Positions 1-7,591 of a DNA stretch of 13,987 nt are shown piece after piece. Position numbers and translations under genes: made by a program. Numbering within the stretch: position 1 is the stretch's first letter; the number at the start of each line of letters is the position of its first letter. The notes beneath the pieces are model-generated. The model did not search any database. It was not told where the DNA came from and saw nothing but the letters and a program-made list of their open reading frames with translations. Source of the stretch: Sulfuricurvum sp. (GTDB lineage Bacteria; Campylobacterota; Campylobacteria; Campylobacterales; Sulfurimonadaceae); contig JACXUE010000013.1 of the NCBI GenBank assembly GCA_014764075.1, forward strand, positions 1 to 13,987. The letters are read 5' to 3'.

Positions 1-12
1 GTGAAAAGCGTT

Positions 13-38
13 AAAAAAGCCAACTGCTTGGCTTTTTT
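13..38. terminator. Strong hairpin terminator, potentially bidirectional
   Basis: A perfect 11-bp stem (13-23 with 28-38) closes a 4-nt CTGC loop. The left arm starts with six A and the right arm ends with six T, so the structure works as a Rho-independent terminator on either strand. On the plus strand it would end a transcript entering from outside the window; no gene lies in the first 12 bases. Confidence 0.8.
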
Positions 39-52
39 AGCTTTGGAACCGA

Positions 53-115
53 GCCGATATGTGTTAGCATCGGCAAGGCTGTCGCTAACACTTTACGGGT
101 TATGAACGTAAAGTG
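53..115. other. Overlapping inverted repeats upstream of aroK
   Basis: Three inverted repeats share sequence and cannot all form at once: GCCGAT (53-58) with ATCGGC (69-74); GTGTTAGC (61-68) with GCTAACAC (84-91); and CACTTTACG (89-97) with CGTAAAGTG (107-115). The repeats are seen directly. Whether they act as alternative RNA structures, an operator or remnants of a repeat element is unknown. No open reading frame of note covers the stretch. Confidence 0.4.
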
Positions 116-128
116 CGTAACATCAGAT

Positions 129-134
129 TATAAA
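129..134 (+). promoter_or_regulatory. Candidate -10 element for the aroK operon
   Basis: TATAAA in an AT-rich stretch resembles a sigma-70 -10 hexamer. It would start transcription about 10 nt before the aroK ATG, leaving a very short leader. No good -35 is visible, although these are often weak in Campylobacterota. A promoter further upstream is equally possible. Confidence 0.3.
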
Positions 135-150
135 TCAAAGTAGAGTATTT

Positions 151-660
151 ATGAAAAACATTGTCTTGATTGGTTTTATGGGGGTCGGTAAAGGTTCTGT
201 AGCACGGGAGATTATCAAGCAATCGGATTTAGTGGCACTCGATACGGATGATATTATCGAGAGTATGGAAAATCGCCGAATAAAAAAGATATTCGCCGAA
301 GAGGGTGAAGAGTATTTTCGCTCCTTAGAAAAAAGAGTGGCTACTTGGCTCCAAAAAGAGGTGAAAGGGACACTTGTCTCTACGGGGGGAGGTTTTTTCA
401 AGGTTCCTAATCTCAAAAAAATCGGCACGGTTGTTTATCTCCATGCCCCTTTTGAAACGATTATCGAACGGATTAAATCTCATCCTGATGCTGAGAAAAA
501 AATGCGCAAACGTCCATTATTGCAAGATATGGAAAAGGCTATCAAACTCTACGACGAACGTTATCCACACTATAAAAAAGTGGCAGATATCATCGTCGAT
601 GTAAGCAATAAAAAGATTGAGGATGTCGCCAAAGAGATTCTCAAAAAGGTAAAAAAATGA
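151..660 (+). CDS. aroK: Shikimate kinase AroK
   Basis: This 169-residue cytoplasmic enzyme phosphorylates shikimate at the 3-hydroxyl with ATP, the fifth step of the chorismate pathway. Visible landmarks are a P-loop at residues 8-16 (GFMGVGKGS), the shikimate-binding DTD at 31-33, Arg57 in EEYFR, the GGG at 79-81, the lid segment RPLL at 121-124 and a C-terminal YDERYPHY (134-141). Length is normal for the family. The residue after the P-loop Lys is Gly followed by Ser, as in adenylate kinases (GKGT), rather than the usual Ser/Thr. The ATG at 151 has a weak purine-rich ribosome site (AGAG near 142). The gene overlaps the next by ATGA and so starts a three-gene operon. Confidence 0.95.
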   Translation: MKNIVLIGFMGVGKGSVAREIIKQSDLVALDTDDIIESMENRRIKKIFAEEGEEYFRSLEKRVATWLQKEVKGTLVSTGGGFFKVPNLKKIGTVVYLHAPFETIIERIKSHPDAEKKMRKRPLLQDMEKAIKLYDERYPHYKKVADIIVDVSNKKIEDVAKEILKKVKK

Positions 661-1079
661 GAAAATTTCTTTTTTTGATGGTGCTTGTGGGACTCTCTTT
701 GTCGGGGGCAGAGATACATTGGGAAAAAGATCTTTCCAAAGCGGTAGAGCGAGCTTTCAAAGAGCAAAAACCGTTAATGGTTCTGGTCACTAAAAACGGT
801 TGCCGCTGGTGCGATGTGCTTAAGCAGACGACGCTCAAAAACGATAAAGTGGTTGCGGTTTTAAATCGCGATTTTGTCAGTTATGAGGGGATTGTAGATG
901 AAAACAGTGTCCCGAGTGCTTTGATAACTCATGGGACACCGGCAACATGGTTTATCAAAGGGAAAACACCGATGTTTGAACCGATCATGGGTGCGGTCGA
1001 GCGTGAAGATTACCTTAAAGCTCTCGATATCGTCAAACAAGAGTATAAAAAAAGTGCGAATTCAAAGGAGAGCAAATGA
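657..1079 (+). CDS. Secreted thioredoxin-like protein
   Basis: This 140-residue protein has a thioredoxin fold with the active-site motif C49-R-W-C52 and a Thr94-Pro95 that fits the conserved cis-proline loop (GTPATWF). Residues 1 to about 18 form a signal peptide: basic MRK, a hydrophobic core, then LSGA before Glu19. It probably acts in the periplasm on protein or small-molecule disulfides, like thioredoxin-like or SoxW/DsbD-gamma relatives; the partner is unknown. Its ATG overlaps the aroK stop (ATGA) and its stop overlaps the hisD start (ATGA), so all three are translationally coupled. It has no obvious link to aromatic or histidine synthesis, so the operon is probably one of convenience. 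Confidence 0.85.
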   Translation: MRKFLFLMVLVGLSLSGAEIHWEKDLSKAVERAFKEQKPLMVLVTKNGCRWCDVLKQTTLKNDKVVAVLNRDFVSYEGIVDENSVPSALITHGTPATWFIKGKTPMFEPIMGAVEREDYLKALDIVKQEYKKSANSKESK

Positions 1080-2365
1080 CATTGATCCAAACCAATGAAT
1101 CCAACTTCAAACTGGTTTTTAACGAGCTTCTTGGACGGGGTAAAATGGATATGGAACATGTTTCCACCATCGTAAAAAATCTGATTGACGAGATTCGAAC
1201 CGATGGAGACGCGGCATTAATGCGTCACATCGAAAAGTTCGACCGCTGGAGTCCAAGTAATGGTTTAGGGTTAAAAATTGATGCGAACGATATGAAAAGA
1301 GCGTACGACGCATTGGATCCTACTTTAAAAGCCTCTTTGCATATGGCATATGATCGTATTCACTCTTACCATGAAAAGCAACTTCCCAAAAGCTGGTTCG
1401 ATACCGAAGTAAACGGAACGATTTTGGGACAAAAAGTGACTCCGGTGGATCGTGCCGGACTTTATATTCCCGGAGGGAAAGCGGCCTATCCGAGTTCGTT
1501 GCTCATGAACGTCATTCCCGCTCAGGTTGCCGGAGTGAAGCATATCGTAGTTACGACACCCACCCCTGATAATGAGCCGAACGAGCTTTTGTTGGCGGCG
1601 TGCCATTTGTGTGGTGTCACCGAAGTGTTCAAAGTGGGGGGAGCAAGTGCGATTGCCGCAATGGCGTATGGAACCGCTACTATTCCGAAAGTCGACGTGA
1701 TTACGGGACCGGGGAATATCTTCGTCGCCACCGCCAAAAAAATGGTTTTTGGTGAAGTGAATATCGATATGATCGCAGGACCGAGCGAGATTGGTGTATT
1801 GGCGGATGATTCCGCCAACCCTGAACATATTGCGATCGATTTACTCTCCCAAGCGGAGCATGATGAGATGGCGAGCTCGATTTTGATCACACCATCGGCT
1901 ACCTTTGCCGATGCGTGTGCGGAGCAGATTGAGATTTGGCTCAAAAAACTTCCTCGTGAAACGATCGCCCGTAAGTCTATTGAGGAGCGGGCAGCGATCA
2001 TCGTCGCCGCAACGATGGAAGAGGCGGTCGAACTGATGAACGAAATCGCCCCTGAGCATCTTGAAGTGGCAACGGATAACCCTTTTGCTTTACTCCCTTC
2101 GATTAAGCACGCGGGAGCGATCTTTTTGGGGCATTATACCCCTGAAGCGATCGGTGATTATGTAGCGGGACCGAACCACACCCTTCCTACGGGGGGGACG
2201 GCGAAATTTTATTCACCGCTTGGGGTTGAAAATTTTATGAAAAAATCATCAATCATCTCCTTTTCCTGCGCCGCGATCAACGAAATCGGCGAAGCGTGTG
2301 CCCTAATCGCCGATACGGAGGGGCTCGGTGCTCATGCCGCATCGGTTCGTTGTCGTTTAAATTAA
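1076..2365 (+). CDS. hisD: Histidinol dehydrogenase HisD
   Basis: This 429-residue zinc enzyme carries out the last two steps of histidine synthesis, the NAD-dependent four-electron oxidation of L-histidinol to L-histidine. The four expected zinc ligands are present: Gln259 and His262 in SQAEHD, Asp361 in GDYVAGPNHTLPT, and His420 in GLGAH near the C terminus. The catalytic pair Glu327-His328 lies in IAPEHLE. The nucleotide-site segments GPGNIFVATAKK (211-222) and IAGPSE (233-238) are intact. Length is typical. The start has a good ribosome site (AAGGAG at about 1065-1070) and overlaps the previous stop by four bases. It is the last gene of the aroK operon; no other his gene is in the window. 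Confidence 0.97.
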   Translation: MTLIQTNESNFKLVFNELLGRGKMDMEHVSTIVKNLIDEIRTDGDAALMRHIEKFDRWSPSNGLGLKIDANDMKRAYDALDPTLKASLHMAYDRIHSYHEKQLPKSWFDTEVNGTILGQKVTPVDRAGLYIPGGKAAYPSSLLMNVIPAQVAGVKHIVVTTPTPDNEPNELLLAACHLCGVTEVFKVGGASAIAAMAYGTATIPKVDVITGPGNIFVATAKKMVFGEVNIDMIAGPSEIGVLADDSANPEHIAIDLLSQAEHDEMASSILITPSATFADACAEQIEIWLKKLPRETIARKSIEERAAIIVAATMEEAVELMNEIAPEHLEVATDNPFALLPSIKHAGAIFLGHYTPEAIGDYVAGPNHTLPTGGTAKFYSPLGVENFMKKSSIISFSCAAINEIGEACALIADTEGLGAHAASVRCRLN

Positions 2366-2380
2366 CTTCTGTCCTTCCCC

Positions 2381-2397
2381 TTCCCCTCGGCGGGGAA
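2381..2397 (+). terminator. Possible weak terminator hairpin after hisD
   Basis: TTCCCC (2381-2386) pairs with GGGGAA (2392-2397) around a 5-nt loop, 15 nt after the hisD stop. The bases that follow are AAT TTCC rather than a clean T-run, so termination would be weak. Confidence 0.3.
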
Positions 2398-2408
2398 AAT
2401 TTCCAAAC

Positions 2409-2450
2409 AGTTACATATTAAAAAGTTATAGCAAAAAGTTATCACTTTTT
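2409..2450 (+). promoter_or_regulatory. AGTTA direct repeats and inverted repeat, candidate operator
   Basis: The ten-base word AAAAAGTTAT occurs twice (2420-2429 and 2433-2442), and the core AGTTA occurs three times (from 2409, 2424 and 2437). The last copy is also the left arm of a perfect 7-bp inverted repeat, AAAAAGT (2433-2439) with ACTTTTT (2444-2450). Such spaced repeats ahead of a respiratory operon suggest a regulator-binding region or a promoter-proximal A/T-rich zone. The protein that would bind is unknown. Confidence 0.35.
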
Positions 2451-2452
2451 AG

Positions 2453-2558
2453 TTTCGGTTAAACCTAATTTGGCTAACATCGAAACAGCAGAAATGCCGT
2501 CAAATGCCTGTAATCACGGCATCAAATAAAGATTATTCATGTGTCTTATGACATGAAT
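2453..2558 (+). promoter_or_regulatory. Structured leader upstream of the molybdoenzyme operon
   Basis: Three successive potential hairpins lie between hisD and the Fe-S subunit gene. The first spans 2453-2485: TTTCG plus GTTA pairs with TAAC plus CGAAA, with a 2-nt bulge, and CC/GG inside. The second is ATGCCGT (2494-2500) with ACGGCAT (2516-2522). The third is ATTCATGT (2535-2542) with ACATGAAT (2551-2558). A palindrome TCACGTGA follows at 2564-2571. No long T-run follows the hairpins, so this is not a simple terminator series. I could not match it to a known riboswitch, including the molybdenum-cofactor motif, by eye. Confidence 0.35.
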
Positions 2559-2580
2559 GGTTATCACGTGAATCAGGAAC

Positions 2581-2586
2581 AAGGAG
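2581..2586 (+). promoter_or_regulatory. Ribosome-binding site that fixes the Fe-S subunit start
   Basis: AAGGAG sits 5 nt before the ATG at 2592. An in-frame GTG at 2541 would add 17 residues, but it has no comparable site and lies inside a hairpin. The added residues also show no match to the Fe-S family, which normally begins just before the first cysteine motif. Confidence 0.75.
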
Positions 2587-2591
2587 AATAT

Positions 2592-3230
2592 ATGCAATTG
2601 GGTTTCTTGGTAGACCTTCGTCTCTGTATGGGGTGTAAGGGCTGTGAGATCGCTTGTAAAGTGGAAAACGAAGTTCCGCTGTCTACATGGCGTCTACGTG
2701 TCAAATATGTTGATGTGGGAGCGTTCCCCGAGACCAAACGGACATTTACGCCGCTTCGCTGTAATCACTGCGCCAACGCACCGTGCGAGCGCATTTGTCC
2801 GGTTAGTGCGCTACACTATTTGGAAAACGGTATCGTAAATATCGATAAAGAGCGCTGTATCGGATGTGCAGGGTGTGTTATGGCGTGTCCGTACGGAGCG
2901 ATCTATATCGATCCTCAAACCCAAACTGCCGATAAGTGTACTTATTGTGCTCACCGTGTTGCGAGTTCGATGATGCCATCATGTGTTGTAGCATGTCCGG
3001 TAGAAGCGAATATTTTCGGAGATTTGGATGATCCGATGTCAAGCATCAGCAAATACATTCAATCGCATCAAGGCAATGTCCAAGTACGTAAAGTCGAAAA
3101 AGGTACCGATCCGCACCATTTCTATGTTGGCGGCGGTAACGTAACGCTCAATCCTTTGGCATCAGTTCGTGAAGAGGGGCATAACCTCTTTAACAACATT
3201 ACTCATCTCCCCGTAGGAGGACACCACTAA
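2592..3230 (+). CDS. Four-cluster Fe-S electron-transfer subunit (PsrB/PhsB/SrdB-like)
   Basis: This 212-residue subunit should relay electrons between the molybdopterin subunit and the membrane subunit. Sixteen cysteines form four [4Fe-4S] motifs in the order typical of the DMSO-reductase-family B subunits: Cys12/15/18/22, Cys57/60/65/69, Cys89/92/95/99 and Cys116/119/131/135. There is no signal peptide, as expected for a subunit exported together with its Tat-bearing partner. Length is close to other PsrB-type proteins (about 190-230). The start at 2592 is chosen for its ribosome site. The stop codon overlaps the next ATG by one base (TAATG), so the two are coupled. Substrate specificity cannot be judged from this subunit. 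Confidence 0.9.
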   Translation: MQLGFLVDLRLCMGCKGCEIACKVENEVPLSTWRLRVKYVDVGAFPETKRTFTPLRCNHCANAPCERICPVSALHYLENGIVNIDKERCIGCAGCVMACPYGAIYIDPQTQTADKCTYCAHRVASSMMPSCVVACPVEANIFGDLDDPMSSISKYIQSHQGNVQVRKVEKGTDPHHFYVGGGNVTLNPLASVREEGHNLFNNITHLPVGGHH

Positions 3231-4129
3231 TGGCACACGAAATGATTGCTGCTAGCAATGCGATTGTCACCCTTGACGTTGCCCTTCCAGGAATTGTCTG
3301 GGGATGGATCATTACGATGAACATGTGGGCAAAAAGTATCGGTACGGGAATTATTTTCCTCGCCTTCTATTTGCTTAAGAAACATCCGGAACAAACTGGC
3401 TTTATCCGTTTTCCGGTGGTGGCGATTTCGATCGTCTTTATCCATATTTTCCTTTTCTTTACGGTGATCGATTTGCACCAAATGTTCCGCTTTTGGCACA
3501 TTTTCTTTTATCCTCATTTGACTTCGGCGATTACGATCGGGGCGTGGATGGCGACAGGATTTGTTGGAATGCTTTTGGGGATGGCGTATGCGATCTACAT
3601 GAAAAAAGACGAAGCATTGTATGACAAATTATTAAACTATACCGTATTGCTTGCGGTACCGGTAACGTTGTATACGGCGGGATTGATGGCACAATCAACA
3701 GCGCGTGAATTGTGGCAAATGCCGACCGAATCGGCGCAAATGATTTTGGCGGCATTGTTGGCGGGATCGGCGATGATGATTCTCCTAGGTGGAAACAAAT
3801 TCTCTGACGCTGTCAAAAAAGATTTGGCAATCGTATTGGGTTTGGCGGCTGCGGCTTCGTTCATCCTCTACATGGCAGAACTTATCTTTGGACCGATGAA
3901 AGCAGAAGAGGTAGCGGCGGTGCTTCATTACGTCAAAGGTGGCGAGTACACCATTATGTTCTGGATCGGACAAGTGATGGCGTTCTTGCTTCCAATGACC
4001 TTAGTATGTTTGAGTCTCAAAAACCAATCGTACTATTTGCTAAAAATTGCTGCGGTGTCGGCACTGGTCGGATTGTGGGTGAGCAAACATGTGTGGCTTG
4101 TGATTCCACAATTGTTACCAATGAGCTAA
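3230..4129 (+). CDS. NrfD/PsrC-family membrane quinone-interacting subunit
   Basis: This 299-residue, very hydrophobic protein has about eight predicted membrane segments (roughly residues 21-49, 60-82, 98-122, 136-155, 168-187, 199-220, 240-262, 270-294). This fits the NrfD/PsrC family, which anchors the complex and exchanges electrons with menaquinone without haem. Its position between the B and A genes supports this. TAGGAGG at 3214-3220 is a strong ribosome site 9 nt before the ATG. The next gene starts 12 nt after its stop. Family assignment rests on topology and gene context more than on signature motifs. Confidence 0.88.
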   Translation: MAHEMIAASNAIVTLDVALPGIVWGWIITMNMWAKSIGTGIIFLAFYLLKKHPEQTGFIRFPVVAISIVFIHIFLFFTVIDLHQMFRFWHIFFYPHLTSAITIGAWMATGFVGMLLGMAYAIYMKKDEALYDKLLNYTVLLAVPVTLYTAGLMAQSTARELWQMPTESAQMILAALLAGSAMMILLGGNKFSDAVKKDLAIVLGLAAAASFILYMAELIFGPMKAEEVAAVLHYVKGGEYTIMFWIGQVMAFLLPMTLVCLSLKNQSYYLLKIAAVSALVGLWVSKHVWLVIPQLLPMS

Positions 4130-4141
4130 AGAGGATTAACT

Positions 4142-7100
4142 ATGATGTATTTAGAAAGTAGAAGAACATTTTTAAAAGGGGCTGCGCTTACCGTAGCAGG
4201 TGCAGCGATTGCAAAGGGGGTATTCTCTACCGACGCAATTGCCGAATCGGTTAAAGAGAGCAAATTTACCAATACACCGGATACACTTTCATTCTATCCG
4301 CCGCAAGATCAATGGAATCATTTCCAAGAACTAAGCGGTGTAGATTGGAAACGGGGTGGCATTGATCGCCGCGGAGTACAAAGCGAAAACAATCCGGACG
4401 GTATTTACGTCAACGATTTTATGATTGTTCCGACGGCCTGTTCGAACTGTGAAGCTTCATGTGGATTGACAGCATGGATTGATAAAAAAACCTTTACTGT
4501 CAAAAAGTATATGGGTAACCCATTGCATACAGCGGCGCGTGGGCGTAACTGCGCCAAAGGGTATGCGACTCAATCACAAATGTACGATCCCGATCGTATC
4601 CCGTTTCCATTGAAACGTGCTCCAGGTTCAAAACGGGGTGAGGGTAAATGGATCCGTACTACGTGGGATGAGGCAATGACCACCATTGGTAAGAAAATGG
4701 GAGATACTATCCGTAAGGGTGATCTTCTCTCACGTAAATCGGTGATGTTTCACGTCGGTCGTCCGAATGAAAACGGTTTTGTTCCTCAAGTGTGGGAAAC
4801 GTTGGGTCTTGATTCGTACAATTCCCACACCAACATCTGTTCATCGAACGGCCGCACTCCAAGCATTTGGACAGCAAATGATGATCGTACTAGTCCGGAC
4901 TGGGCGAATGCGAAACTCATTTTCTTGAACTCATCGCATGCGGCTGATGCAGGGCACTATTTCCAACAATCGGCCGGATTTATTGCTGATGCCCGTAAAA
5001 AGGGTGCAAAACTGGTCGTTATGGATCCACGTATGTCCAACTCGGCGGGTATGTCGGATCTATGGATTGCGGCATGGCCGGGGACAGAGCCTGTGGTTTA
5101 TCTTTACCTTGCTAACCGTATTTTGAATGAAAATATGGTGGACAAGAAATTTGTCAAAAAATGGTTCAACTGGGATGTGTTGATGAACGATACCGCTTAT
5201 TTGAACTTTATGGTTGAAAAAGGGTATGTCTCTAAACTTCCTGCCGATAAGAGCTTTGAGAGCTATTTGGAGCTTATGAAAGAGCTTTACTCTCCGTATA
5301 CCCTTGAATTTGCGGTTAAAGAGACTCATGTTCCGGCATACAAACTCGAAAAACTCTATGATATGTTTATTTGGGCAGGGGATGCGATTTCATCATATTT
5401 TTGGCGTGCAACCGCAGCGGGTAACCGTGGTGGATGGATGTCAGGACGTGCGGGTTATTTCGCAATCGCACTTCGTGGTGCGATCGGAACCAAAGGGGGG
5501 ACATTCTTCCACCACTGGCACGTTATTTCTGTCTCCGGTAAAGGGGGAAGCGCAACGGTTGGTCAAGGTGTTGGTGGTGCCGATGTGCCGAAAGTGCAAG
5601 CTTATAATGAGCTAACTTGGCCGCCGGAGTGGCCATTGTCAACATACGAATTGTCATACCTTCTACCGCATCTTTTGAGTGACAAAGAGTGGCAGAAAAA
5701 ATGGACCGATCGTGGATTGACGGTACCGAGTAAATTGGCAGTATATATCCCGCGTATGTACAATCCTGTGTGGATCAATCCAGACGGATTCCGTTGGTTG
5801 GAAGTCCTTAAAAACGAAGAGATTATGGAACTCACCATGAACCTTTCTCCGGTCTGGTCAGAGACCAACTGGTATATGGATTACGTTCTTCCAGTAGGGC
5901 TAGCGGGCGAGCGTCATGACCAACACTCCGAAGCGACGATGCCAGCTCGATGGAGTTCATTCCGTCAACCAGTATTACGTGTAGCCTTGGAAAAATCGGG
6001 CTGGAAACCAAAAAATCCAGCGCGTGCAACTCTCGAAGCGCACATCAAAGCGGGTCTTGGTGAAGTGTGGGAAGATAATGAATTTTGGTTCGATATGTGT
6101 GTGAACTATATCGATCCGGACGGTAGCCTCGGAATTAAAAAAATGTGGGAATCCAAACGTAATCCTGGTAAACCGGTTACCATTGCTGAATGGTATGATG
6201 CGGCGTTTGGGGACAATTTACCAAAACTCAAAGAGACGGCAACCAACGATCCACGCTATATGAATGAAGAGTTCCCAGTCTATTCGTATCTTCGTGATCA
6301 CGGATATTGGATGGAAGAGGACAAAATCTACCATGCCATGGAGCATGAACTGAAATTCGAAGATGGCGAAGTGATCTCGCACGGTCACAAATATCCAGCT
6401 TCATCGATGCATGTCGGTGCGGATGGTGTTATCAGTGCTGTTGACCATAAAGGTAAAGAGGCGAAAATCGGAGTTGAGATCGATGGCAAAAAAGTTGAAG
6501 GTTTTGCAACGTTGAGTAAAAAGCTCGAATTCTTTACCCAATGGGCAGTGGATTGGAAATGGAAAGAGTATGCAATTCCGTTCTATCCACGTAACGACAA
6601 AGAGAAAGCGGAGATGGAGCATATCGTATCACATGTCAACCACATGTATATGAAAGAAGAGAATGCGTTTGCATTGAATACCGTTTTCCGTCTCCCGTAC
6701 AATATTCATACCCGTTCGGCAAACTCCAAACATTTGATGGAGATTAGTCAAAACCATGATCCGATCTGGATTTCGACCAAAGATGCTAAACGTCTCGGAT
6801 TCAAGCGGGGTGATGCGATTCGTGTCAGAATTGTCGATACTGTATCGGGTCTTGAGAGCGGATATTTCGTCGCGATGGCGGTTCCAACCGAGGGTGTTCT
6901 TCCAGGGACGCTCGCGTGTTCACACCACGGTGGACGCTGGAAGCTTACCAATGCAGTCACCATTCCTAATGGTGTAAGCGATGGTAAAGTAGCTACCGGT
7001 GCTGCACCTCGTGATCTTAATAATAAAGAGTTCCTCAAAGAATCACCAGCAAATGTCGGTAAGGCAGGATCTCAAACGATCATCGATAACTACGAGGGGA

Positions 7101-7534
7101 CAACTGGACTGAACAGTTTCGGGGTTCCAGTTGCCGAAGTTCAAATGGACGGAAAAGTGGGTAAACTCAAATACGTTGAGGGGATCAAACCGTTCCATAC
7201 CGAGCGCTTTGCCGATTATAATCGCGATTCTGGGAATATTTGGTGGGATGGTTTGTCGGGTTCATGGCAAAATGCTGTTGCTCCGGCTCATCCGGATCCG
7301 GTTTCTGGTATGCATTGCTGGCACCAAAAAGTTCTACTCGAACCGGCGCAAGCGGGAGATAAAATCGGGGATATTTTCGTTAACTACGAAAATAACTTCA
7401 AAACCTATCAAGCATGGCGTGACCAACTTACGCGTGGTTTGGATGAGAATTCAACCCTTCGTCGTCCTCGCCACATCAAACGTCCGTGGGTTCGCCTTGA
7501 CCCATCGGCATATGATGTCACTATCAAGTCCTAA
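4142..7534 (+). CDS. Tat-exported molybdopterin catalytic subunit (PsrA/PhsA/SoeA/SrdA-like)
   Basis: This 1130-residue catalytic subunit belongs to the DMSO-reductase superfamily. It opens with a twin-arginine signal (SRRTFLK, residues 6-12), a short hydrophobic stretch and a likely cut after AIA at 34. Cys100, Cys103, Cys107 and Cys137 form the N-terminal [4Fe-4S] site. Cys233 in HTNICSSNGR is the expected molybdenum ligand, placing it with Cys-ligated enzymes rather than Asp-ligated nitrate reductase NarG. A molybdopterin-dinucleotide domain follows at about 885-960 (NIHTRSANSKHLMEIS, then ACSHHGGRW). It is much longer than Wolinella PsrA (about 765) and closer to tetrathionate, sulfite or selenate enzymes. 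It probably works in the periplasm with the two preceding subunits; likely substrates are polysulfide, tetrathionate, sulfite or selenate. AGAGGA at 4130-4135 precedes the ATG. The second codon is also ATG, so the start may be 4145. Confidence 0.9.
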   Translation: MMYLESRRTFLKGAALTVAGAAIAKGVFSTDAIAESVKESKFTNTPDTLSFYPPQDQWNHFQELSGVDWKRGGIDRRGVQSENNPDGIYVNDFMIVPTACSNCEASCGLTAWIDKKTFTVKKYMGNPLHTAARGRNCAKGYATQSQMYDPDRIPFPLKRAPGSKRGEGKWIRTTWDEAMTTIGKKMGDTIRKGDLLSRKSVMFHVGRPNENGFVPQVWETLGLDSYNSHTNICSSNGRTPSIWTANDDRTSPDWANAKLIFLNSSHAADAGHYFQQSAGFIADARKKGAKLVVMDPRMSNSAGMSDLWIAAWPGTEPVVYLYLANRILNENMVDKKFVKKWFNWDVLMNDTAYLNFMVEKGYVSKLPADKSFESYLELMKELYSPYTLEFAVKETHVPAYKLEKLYDMFIWAGDAISSYFWRATAAGNRGGWMSGRAGYFAIALRGAIGTKGGTFFHHWHVISVSGKGGSATVGQGVGGADVPKVQAYNELTWPPEWPLSTYELSYLLPHLLSDKEWQKKWTDRGLTVPSKLAVYIPRMYNPVWINPDGFRWLEVLKNEEIMELTMNLSPVWSETNWYMDYVLPVGLAGERHDQHSEATMPARWSSFRQPVLRVALEKSGWKPKNPARATLEAHIKAGLGEVWEDNEFWFDMCVNYIDPDGSLGIKKMWESKRNPGKPVTIAEWYDAAFGDNLPKLKETATNDPRYMNEEFPVYSYLRDHGYWMEEDKIYHAMEHELKFEDGEVISHGHKYPASSMHVGADGVISAVDHKGKEAKIGVEIDGKKVEGFATLSKKLEFFTQWAVDWKWKEYAIPFYPRNDKEKAEMEHIVSHVNHMYMKEENAFALNTVFRLPYNIHTRSANSKHLMEISQNHDPIWISTKDAKRLGFKRGDAIRVRIVDTVSGLESGYFVAMAVPTEGVLPGTLACSHHGGRWKLTNAVTIPNGVSDGKVATGAAPRDLNNKEFLKESPANVGKAGSQTIIDNYEGTTGLNSFGVPVAEVQMDGKVGKLKYVEGIKPFHTERFADYNRDSGNIWWDGLSGSWQNAVAPAHPDPVSGMHCWHQKVLLEPAQAGDKIGDIFVNYENNFKTYQAWRDQLTRGLDENSTLRRPRHIKRPWVRLDPSAYDVTIKS

Positions 7535-7554
7535 GGACTTGATGCCTCTTTTTT
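7523..7554 (+). terminator. Rho-independent terminator with the stop codon as its loop
   Basis: ATCAAGTCC (7523-7531) and GGACTTGAT (7535-7543) form a perfect 9-bp stem whose 3-nt loop is the TAA stop (7532-7534) of the molybdopterin subunit. After a short GCCTC spacer comes a run of six T (7549-7554). It should end the B-C-A transcript and separate it from the torD cluster. Confidence 0.8.
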
Positions 7555-7591
7555 AACTCACACTCATTAGGGTCTTTTTAGTCTATTGGGC

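Noticed and set aside
561..569. Perfect E. coli-type DnaA box TTATCCACA
   Set aside because: A single box inside aroK, encoding conserved-looking residues (YPH), with no other clustered boxes or AT-rich unwinding region; most likely chance.
1325..2001. Long minus-strand open frames opposite hisD
   Set aside because: They have low-complexity, unfamiliar translations and lie opposite a clear, fully conserved hisD; they are shadow frames.
2541..2591. GTG start at 2541 adding 17 residues to the Fe-S subunit
   Set aside because: No ribosome site, it lies within a hairpin, and the ATG at 2592 has AAGGAG at ideal spacing and fits the family's usual N terminus.
2366..2591. Molybdenum-cofactor riboswitch
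   Set aside because: The leader is structured, but I could not align its stems with the conserved Moco motif sequence, so no such label is given.
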